Program-made: the position numbers and the translations under genes
In this document: positions 31,949 to 37,234 of the stretch, in pieces
How positions within the stretch are numbered: position 1 is the stretch's first letter
Layout: every line of letters starts with the position of its first letter
Notes under the pieces: model-generated
What the model saw: only the letters and a program-made list of their open reading frames with translations
Databases searched by the model: none
Told to the model about the DNA's origin: nothing
NCBI GenBank assembly: GCA_025455775.1
Contig: JALOLT010000015.1
Coordinates: 1 to 37,234 of the forward strand
Source of the DNA: Fimbriimonadaceae bacterium
GTDB taxonomy: Bacteria; Armatimonadota; Fimbriimonadia; Fimbriimonadales; Fimbriimonadaceae
Direction: 5' to 3'
DNA length: 37,234 bases

Positions 31949-33052
31949 TCAGTGACCAGTCAGGTTCGGGTCATAGCTGGGATAGCTGCCTAGAATCACT
32001 GACTCCATGGCCAGTTCCCGTACAGCTTGCAGAGTCTTTGCCACGTTAGGTGAACTCTGGTGCCCGACGCAATCCAGGTAGAAAATGTACTCGAAACTCG
32101 CCCGTTGAGCAGGGCGGGATTCGATCATGAGAAGGTTCACCTCATTTTCGACAAAGGATCCCAAGACCCGGTAGAGCTCGCCTGGCTTGTTGCGCAAGTT
32201 GAACATCAGGCTGGTCTTATCGCTGCCGCTGGGGGCAGGTTCGTTGTGCCCCAGCACCACAAACCTCGTGCGATTTTTTGAGTGATCCTCGATGTGTTCG
32301 GCCAAAAGCTCCAGTCCGTAGATCTCAAGGCACAGGCGGTTGGCAATCGCTGCCCCAACTGGGTCGTCCACCGCCCTTTGCACTGCGCGAGATGTGGGAA
32401 CTACGTCGATGATTTCTGCCTGGGGCACATGTTCCCTCAGCCACCTGCGGCATTGGCTGGAGGGTTGTGGCCCAGCATAAACATGGCGAATTTGGGAGAA
32501 ATCGGAAGCATGGGAACCAAGATGATGATGGATATCGAGAAAAGTTTCGGCACAAATCTTCACGTTCGTCTGAGGAAAGAGGTCTAGGGTCTCTGGCACG
32601 ACCCCAGCCGTAGAGTTCTCGATCGGAGCGACCCCATAATCAGCCTGACCTCTTTCGACCGCGAGGAACGTCTCTTCGATCGTATCGGTTGGCTGAAACA
32701 AGGCTGAGCGGCCAAAGGTTTGAACCGCCGCCTGATGAGTAAAGGTGCCTGGCGGACCCCAATAGGCAACAGTCAGAGGCTTTTCGGCGGCGCGAGCTGC
32801 CGAGATGATCTCCCGGAAAATCGCGACCAAATGGTTGGTGCCGAGAGGAGCAGCCTCCACTTGAGAAAGCTTCTCAAAAATCTGCCGTTCCCGTTCGGGA
32901 GTAAAAAATGGCCTACCGTCGAGCCCCTTGATCCGTCCGATCTCTTGGGCCAGGCCAGCACGGCGAGAGAGCAGTTCAATGAGTTGCCGATCGACCAGAT
33001 CTATTTCAGTCCGCACCTCTTCAAGTGATCTCATGTCAGACGGTTCGTTCAT
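31949..33052 (-). CDS. pheA: Bifunctional chorismate mutase/prephenate dehydratase
   Basis: A 367-residue P-protein for phenylalanine synthesis. It has an AroQ-class chorismate mutase (about 8-90, RTEIDLVDRQLIELLSRRAGLAQEIGRIKG and TPERERQIF), a prephenate dehydratase (about 93-275, YWGPPGTFTHQAA, PIENSTAGVV, TRFVVLG), and a C-terminal ACT domain (about 283-360, KTSLMFNLRNKPGELYRVLGSF, then IESRPA) for feedback by phenylalanine. The order and length match the usual fusion. Its start faces the cdaA gene with only 64 bases between. No attenuator or T-box is recognised before it. The FAD oxidoreductase gene follows 21 bases downstream. Confidence 0.96.
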   Translation of the reverse strand: MNEPSDMRSLEEVRTEIDLVDRQLIELLSRRAGLAQEIGRIKGLDGRPFFTPERERQIFEKLSQVEAAPLGTNHLVAIFREIISAARAAEKPLTVAYWGPPGTFTHQAAVQTFGRSALFQPTDTIEETFLAVERGQADYGVAPIENSTAGVVPETLDLFPQTNVKICAETFLDIHHHLGSHASDFSQIRHVYAGPQPSSQCRRWLREHVPQAEIIDVVPTSRAVQRAVDDPVGAAIANRLCLEIYGLELLAEHIEDHSKNRTRFVVLGHNEPAPSGSDKTSLMFNLRNKPGELYRVLGSFVENEVNLLMIESRPAQRASFEYIFYLDCVGHQSSPNVAKTLQAVRELAMESVILGSYPSYDPNLTGH

Positions 33053-33078
33053 TCAGAAAGATTATGGGCCGGTTGCCC

Positions 33079-33118
33079 AGGTTCTCACCAGCAGGAGTTA
33101 AACTGTTGGTGAGAACTT
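33079..33118 (+). promoter_or_regulatory. Perfect inverted repeat in the pheA-cdaA gap, overlapping the cdaA start region
   Basis: GTTCTCACCA (33081-33090) and TGGTGAGAAC (33107-33116) are perfect 10-bp arms with a 16-base loop; A-T and G-T pairs extend it to 33079 and 33118. The second arm holds GGTGAG, the nearest ribosome-site-like sequence, and ends directly at the TTG start (33117). The loop carries AGGAG (33092-33096). It could be an RNA hairpin controlling cdaA translation or a DNA operator shared by the divergent pheA and cdaA promoters. Confidence 0.7.
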
Positions 33119-33959
33119 GAACGAATTATTCACCGACTTTTCCTCGCGAACACTTGTCACGATCGTCGACATTTTGCTTGTCACGTTCCTGATCTTTCGC
33201 CTGCTCTTGTTGGTGCGCGGACAACGTGCGTGGCGCGTGGTGATCGGGATTGCTGTTTTTGTTCTTGCTCTTTGGCTCAGCGATGTCTTCGGACTGCGAA
33301 CCTTAAACTGGTTGCTCGACAAGGCATCCTTGCTCGCCCCGGTCGCTTTGGTCATTCTCCTGCTTCCCGAGTTGCGCCAGGCGATCGAAGGCATGGCTCG
33401 GCTCGGGATTTGGAGCGAACGATTTTTGGGGACAAGGCGCAGTATCGGCGACTTGACCCTGGAGGAGATCGTGAGAGCCACCCAGGTCTTAAGCGGCCAA
33501 AAGACGGGAGCGATCATTATCATCGAGCGCAACAACCCGCTTGACGATGTTGCTTCAACCGGGATCCCCATTCAGGCGAAGGTCTCTGCTCCCCTCCTGG
33601 AATCGATCTTCTACGGCGAAAACCCCTTGCATGATGGAGCGATCGTCATCCGCTTTGACCGCATTTTGGCTGGCGCCTGTCGCCTCCCTCTTTCTGAAAG
33701 CCAGAACCTGAGCAACAACCTCCACATGCGTCATCGAGCAGCAGTTGGGATTACAGAACAAAGTGACGCCCTGGCCCTCGTTGTGAGTGAGGAGCGCGGC
33801 ACAATCAGCATCTGCACTGGGGGAGTCTTGACTCCTATTGGCCCAAACGACGATCTGCGCGAGATTCTTCGCCGCGAAGTCGGGGAGGATGACTCCAAGC
33901 CCAAGGGGGGCAAAGCAATTCTGACCAAATCAGCTGAGCCAAAAGAGGTGACCCAGTGA
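33117..33959 (+). CDS. cdaA: Diadenylate cyclase CdaA
   Basis: A 280-residue membrane enzyme that makes c-di-AMP from two ATP. Three N-terminal membrane segments (about 13-33, 39-57, 70-84) precede the DAC domain (about 105-250). Its motifs are present: DGA at 173-175 (PLHDGAIVI) and RHR at 205-207 (HMRHRAAVGI). Normal length for the family. The TTG at 33117 is the first possible start after an in-frame stop (33099), and no ATG occurs before residue 93. It overlaps cdaR by 4 bases (GTGA). c-di-AMP controls potassium/osmolyte balance and wall homeostasis in many Gram-positive and other Terrabacteria. Confidence 0.95.
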   Translation: MNELFTDFSSRTLVTIVDILLVTFLIFRLLLLVRGQRAWRVVIGIAVFVLALWLSDVFGLRTLNWLLDKASLLAPVALVILLLPELRQAIEGMARLGIWSERFLGTRRSIGDLTLEEIVRATQVLSGQKTGAIIIIERNNPLDDVASTGIPIQAKVSAPLLESIFYGENPLHDGAIVIRFDRILAGACRLPLSESQNLSNNLHMRHRAAVGITEQSDALALVVSEERGTISICTGGVLTPIGPNDDLREILRREVGEDDSKPKGGKAILTKSAEPKEVTQ

Positions 33960-34873
33960 CATTCGGCAAGTTCGCCCTCTTTTTGGGCTCCCTCGCGATC
34001 GCCCTTCTCATGTGGCTTCAAGTGGTCGAGAAAGTTTCGACAAAAGCCATCACTGTCTCACTTGAGCTCACTGGATTGCCCCGAGGATTGGTGATCCCCT
34101 ATCCTCAAGAGTACATCAACGTCACTGTCAGAGGCAGTAACTCCGAAGTCAGTCGCCTCGACCCTTCACTTGTGAAGGCAAGAATTAACCTTTCTGGCGC
34201 AAAACCAGGGCAAGTCGACAAGAGAGTGATCCTCCAGCCTCCCCCAGGCACCAGACTCGAATTTACAGCCAACACCCCTCAAATCCGCCTTATCATCGAG
34301 AGAGAGGCAGAGATAGAGATGCCTGTCACTGTCATCCCCCAAGGGGTTCCCATCGACGGCTATGTCTATAACGGTGCCACAACTTTTCCCCGAACAGTTA
34401 AGGTCATGGGGGCAGAATCTTTGCTTCCCAGAATCAGCCAGGCTCAAGCGGTTCTCAACCTCGTGAGCCTCCAGCCAGGAGATGCCCCCTCGGCAGAAAT
34501 TCGATTGATTGACAACGAGAACCAGCCAGTCCCTTCGACCAGGATCATTCCCGATCGCGTTGCGATCACCCCGAGCTTAGAACTCGCCCCTAGTGCGAGA
34601 CGCGTCCTTGTGGTGCCTACATTCGTCGGCCAACCTCGGTTTGGTTACCAAGTTCGGAATTACACAATCGAACCGCCCCAGGTTGAACTTCGCGGCCCAA
34701 GTGCAGTTTTGTCCGGCAGATTGACGGTCGAAACTGAGCCGCTCACTTTGACAGGGCTCAATGAAAGTCGAACCAGAACCGTTCCGCTCCGCCTGCCAAC
34801 CGGGGTGACCGCAGACGTGAGGGAAGTGACGATTACCCTTGAGATTGTCGCAGTTCGCAGCGGAAACCCATGA
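33956..34873 (+). CDS. cdaR: YbbR-domain protein CdaR
   Basis: A 305-residue protein with one N-terminal membrane segment (about 5-22, FALFLGSLAIALLMWLQV) and an extracytoplasmic part with three YbbR-like beta repeats (about 30-110, 112-190, 195-300), with phrases such as PQEYINVTVRGSNSEVSRL, and PPQVELRGPSAVLSG. CdaR partners regulate CdaA activity. The GTG start overlaps the cdaA stop; its own stop overlaps the GNAT start. This is the usual cdaA-cdaR order. Confidence 0.9.
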   Translation: MTFGKFALFLGSLAIALLMWLQVVEKVSTKAITVSLELTGLPRGLVIPYPQEYINVTVRGSNSEVSRLDPSLVKARINLSGAKPGQVDKRVILQPPPGTRLEFTANTPQIRLIIEREAEIEMPVTVIPQGVPIDGYVYNGATTFPRTVKVMGAESLLPRISQAQAVLNLVSLQPGDAPSAEIRLIDNENQPVPSTRIIPDRVAITPSLELAPSARRVLVVPTFVGQPRFGYQVRNYTIEPPQVELRGPSAVLSGRLTVETEPLTLTGLNESRTRTVPLRLPTGVTADVREVTITLEIVAVRSGNP

Positions 34874-35646
34874 GAGAAATTCGGCCGATCCACGAGCATG
34901 AGAGCGAGACTTTTCTCAGACTCCTGTGTGACTGTTTTGAACTCGACATGTCTCGGGCCCAGGGCGTCTTCTTCACGGAGCCGTTCTTTGATCTGCGGCG
35001 CAAATGGGCCCTCTTTGAGGACGGAGTGATGCACTCGATTCTGACGACGACTCCTCTTGAGTTTGGATGGGGCAAGGCCATCGGAATCGCAGGGGTAGCG
35101 ACGGCGCGCGAGTTCCGCAAAAAGGGTCTTGGCCAGGCTCTGCTCGAGGAGGTCTTGCTATCCGCTGCAGCAGATGGCGAGGGTGCGGCCCTCCTCTTCG
35201 CCCATGAAACTGTGGTCTACGAAAGGGTCGGCTTCGACGTGATTGACGAAGTCGTCCAAGCAGAGATCGTGCGAGACGAATCCTGTGGCGAAGTGCGACT
35301 TCTCGACTTTCCCACGGTTCAAAAGCTCTACACAGAGTGGGCCTCTGACTCTCCCGATCGGTTGCGTCGCGATAACAAACGGTGGACCTACTGGCAATGG
35401 GTTCCTCGCCCCTGCGAAGGCCTCGAGGGAGGCTATCTCTGCCAAGAAGGCCTGATGGTGCGCGAGGCTGTGATCTCCCCCGATCGATCCGGATGGCCAG
35501 TCCCGCCTGGGAGTCAGTTCTTTGGCTTACGCTCGATGGCGCAGAAGATGGGAGTGCCTCTGCGCGGAACTCAGCGCAGAGAACTCTTGCTCATGGCCTA
35601 CCGCTTCCCCAGCCTGCCAGAGATGTTTATGACAGACCAGTTCTAA
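34870..35646 (+). CDS. GNAT acetyltransferase (Eis-like)
   Basis: A 258-residue acetyl-CoA-dependent acetyltransferase. The acetyl-CoA site is clear: IGIAGVATAREFRKKGLGQALLEEVLLSAAADGEGAALLF at about 58-100, with the R-x-x-G-x-G/A loop. The C-terminal half (about 130-258) is an unfamiliar second lobe, resembling shortened Eis-like proteins. Substrate cannot be told. The ATG overlaps the cdaR stop. It occupies the place where glmM usually follows cdaA-cdaR. It ends TTCTAATAAG, two stops nearly in a row, just before the integrase. Confidence 0.85.
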   Translation: MREIRPIHEHESETFLRLLCDCFELDMSRAQGVFFTEPFFDLRRKWALFEDGVMHSILTTTPLEFGWGKAIGIAGVATAREFRKKGLGQALLEEVLLSAAADGEGAALLFAHETVVYERVGFDVIDEVVQAEIVRDESCGEVRLLDFPTVQKLYTEWASDSPDRLRRDNKRWTYWQWVPRPCEGLEGGYLCQEGLMVREAVISPDRSGWPVPPGSQFFGLRSMAQKMGVPLRGTQRRELLLMAYRFPSLPEMFMTDQF

Positions 35647-35679
35647 TAAGTTCAAAATAACTAATTCCTGGGAGTTTTC

Positions 35680-36873
35680 TTGGGACTCATCGGGCATACT
35701 GGATTCATGTCGAAGGAATTCCGGTCCCCAGGAACAAGGAAAGGCAATGTCTGGATGATCCGCGCCGGAAAGGAAGCGGGCCGTTGGGGTTGGGAAGTAG
35801 AGCTTGTTCGTAAGGATGGTTCGCGGTTCCGTAAAGCCGGTACGCGCAAGACTGAGCAAGAAGCATTGAAGGCTCGAAATGCCGCATACAACAAGTTCAA
35901 CCAATCGGGCGGCAAGGCCGGGAAACAATACACCGTCGAATCGTGGTGCGAATACTGCTTGGACGGCGGGATGACCACTCAGACGAAGAAAACTCTCTAT
36001 CACTATCGGGGTTGGCTTAATAGCCGGGTCTATCCGGCCATTGGAACGATCAAGCTCGATGAATTGAGGGTTGATACTCTCCAATTGTTCTACCAGGGAC
36101 TTCAAGACAAAGATGTTCAATCGGCGGCGGTAAGAGTTCGTGCCGCGTTGAACGCCTGCCTTACGAGGGCGGTTGAAGAAGGACACATTGATAAACACGT
36201 TGGCCGAATAGCGAAGCTCAAGAAAATCGAAGCAAGAATGAACCCTGAAACTGCCGACTCGGAGCCTGAGCTTCCTGGAAAACGAATACTGAATTCGGAA
36301 GAGCAAGAATCGCTTTTGGATCACGCCCGAGACCGGGGTTTGTTCTGGCCTGTGTTCCTTGGGCTCAAGTTCGGATTGAGATTGGGTGAGTGCTTGGGCC
36401 TGAGTTGGGCCAATGTAGACTTGGATAACAATCTTCTCAAAATCAGGTGGCAAGCTCAACGAATTCCAGGAGAAGGAAAGCAATTGACCAAGCTTAAGAC
36501 CGATAATTCTCGAAGGGACATTCCGATTCCTCCTAGCCTCCAGCCGATCTTCAAGGAAGCCAAGGAAAAGGCAACTGCCACGGGCCAGACGATGGTATGC
36601 CCAACCTTGGCCAACACACTTGCGACTCCCCAAGAGTTCTCCGTCAAGTTCAAATCTCTTTGCAAGGCGGCGAAGATCAATGGAGAAGAAGGGCAGATTG
36701 ATTGCACTCATCACGACCTGCGAAGCACCTTCCTCACCTATATGGCGAATACAGTTGGTGTGAGCCCGGCTACTCTTCGAGCTTTGGCGGGACATGGCAA
36801 GATTGAAACGACCTTCCGCTACTACATCCAGGCCGCTAAGTCGGACATTGTTGAAGCGATGACTCACGTTTGA
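35680..36873 (+). CDS. Tyrosine recombinase / integrase
   Basis: A 397-residue site-specific recombinase of a mobile element. The N-terminal region (about 15-60) resembles an AP2-like arm-binding domain. The SAM-like core-binding domain is about 75-195. The catalytic set is complete, numbered from the TTG: Arg234 (GLRLGECLGL), Lys273 (KLKTDNSRRDIP), His345 and Arg348 (HHDLRSTF), His372 (LAGHGKIETT) and Tyr381. Starts: TTG at 35680 has GGGAG 5 bases before it and is preferred; ATG at 35707 (MSKEFRSPG) has no ribosome site. It is the first gene after the GNAT gene and convergent, 4 bases apart, with the HTH gene. Probably still functional. Confidence 0.93.
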   Translation: MGLIGHTGFMSKEFRSPGTRKGNVWMIRAGKEAGRWGWEVELVRKDGSRFRKAGTRKTEQEALKARNAAYNKFNQSGGKAGKQYTVESWCEYCLDGGMTTQTKKTLYHYRGWLNSRVYPAIGTIKLDELRVDTLQLFYQGLQDKDVQSAAVRVRAALNACLTRAVEEGHIDKHVGRIAKLKKIEARMNPETADSEPELPGKRILNSEEQESLLDHARDRGLFWPVFLGLKFGLRLGECLGLSWANVDLDNNLLKIRWQAQRIPGEGKQLTKLKTDNSRRDIPIPPSLQPIFKEAKEKATATGQTMVCPTLANTLATPQEFSVKFKSLCKAAKINGEEGQIDCTHHDLRSTFLTYMANTVGVSPATLRALAGHGKIETTFRYYIQAAKSDIVEAMTHV

Positions 36874-36877
36874 TTTT

Positions 36878-37218
36878 TCAAAAGTCCAAACCTTTGGGTG
36901 GTCTGAACCCGACTCGAAGTTCAGCGGTTCGGACAAACGCTTTGAGCATGTCGCGGGAAACCCGTCGAAGCCGTTCCGTTCCTGGCAATCCCAAGGTCTT
37001 CAAGTCCCCAGAAGCAACCCATTCTTGAACCTGTCTCTTGCTGACGCTAAGCAACTGAGCCGCTTCTTCGTAAGTGAACGATTCTTGGCTAGTTAACTTG
37101 GTAGTATCGCGAATTGCTTGAAGAGCCTCTTGCACCCCTGCATCCCGCCGCTCAAGTTCAGCAAGAACTTCCCGCTTCTTCGGTTCCTGAACGTAGGAAT
37201 CGCGAACCAGTCGCTCAT
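36878..37218 (-). pseudogene. Excisionase-type HTH protein, probably frameshifted near start
   Basis: The product carries a MerR/excisionase-type HTH (FTYEEAAQLLSVSKRQVQEWVASGDLKTLGLPGTERLRRVSRDMLKAFV), after a helical, charged N-terminus (REVLAELERRDAGVQEALQAIRD). The coding frame runs to the stop at 37220-37222 without an ATG; only GTG (37135) or CTG (37210) could start it. One base out of frame, an ATG at 37216-37218 has AAGGGG 8 bases before it, but runs only 42 codons. One extra base near 37211 would join this start to the HTH frame (M-S-E/D-L-V-R-D-S-Y...). So the gene may be broken, mis-sequenced, or start at 37135 (85 residues). Could be the element's excisionase or another regulator. 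Confidence 0.6.
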
Positions 37219-37234
37219 GCTAACCACCCCTTAC

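Noticed and set aside
33053-33080. T-box or phenylalanine attenuator before pheA
   Set aside because: The gap is too short and shows no specifier or terminator; the only structure is the inverted repeat at 33079-33118.
35647-35706. Attachment site (attL) for the integrase
   Set aside because: No tRNA 3' end or repeated core is visible, and the other end of the element is outside the window, so no site can be defined.
35527-36936. A 469-codon open frame on the minus strand opposite the integrase
   Set aside because: The plus strand encodes a recombinase with all six catalytic residues; the antisense frame has no recognisable motif and also crosses the HTH gene and the GNAT gene.

Overview
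The window looks like chromosome from a diderm bacterium, most probably of the Armatimonadota (Fimbriimonadia-like). That placement is inferred from gene content and protein style, not from a marker gene. The clues are a pseudopilin with the [28 protein letters not shown]-type start and an H-x9-DG-like tail, a CsaB pyruvyltransferase coupled to a DUF5693 membrane protein, LptC/LptA-type lipopolysaccharide transport, an outer-membrane beta-barrel, and many secreted proteins and lipoproteins. Genes are tightly packed, with many 4-base start/stop overlaps and several GTG or TTG starts. No gap between genes exceeds about 220 bases.

Left part (1-6766), mostly minus strand: a four-gene overlapping chain (glycosyltransferase 4, Trm112-like protein, AroQ, Xaa-Pro peptidase cut by the window edge); a small plus-strand membrane-anchored protein; a DinB-fold protein; tRNA-Tyr and tRNA-Thr behind a clear promoter; a Wza-type export protein with its own terminator; and RsmI coupled to a PpiD/SurA-like membrane chaperone. 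Next come lexA (plus, strong sigma70-type promoter) and a convergent pair, pcrA plus a lipoprotein (minus), separated from lexA by a 16-bp stem-loop.

Middle (10791-28967): eleven plus-strand genes run on with gaps of at most 43 bases or with overlaps: a glycine-rich secreted protein, tatC, an MrfA-like helicase, a DAHP synthase, a rhomboid protease, DUF5693, csaB, a beta-barrel protein, a carboxypeptidase-regulatory-domain lipoprotein, an 895-residue secreted protein, a second such lipoprotein, and an LptC/LptA-like protein. From DUF5693 onward this is an envelope locus that combines cell-wall polymer pyruvylation, an outer-membrane barrel, surface lipoproteins and LPS transport. It is the best candidate here for an undescribed system.

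Right part: a convergent pseudopilin; a MarR regulator with palindromes in its promoter and a rho-independent terminator; pheA followed by an FAD oxidoreductase (minus); and divergently cdaA-cdaR-GNAT (c-di-AMP synthesis), whose first gene starts right at the foot of a perfect inverted repeat. After the GNAT gene comes a complete tyrosine recombinase and a convergent excisionase-like HTH gene that appears frameshifted near its start. This looks like the left end of an integrated element running out of the window.
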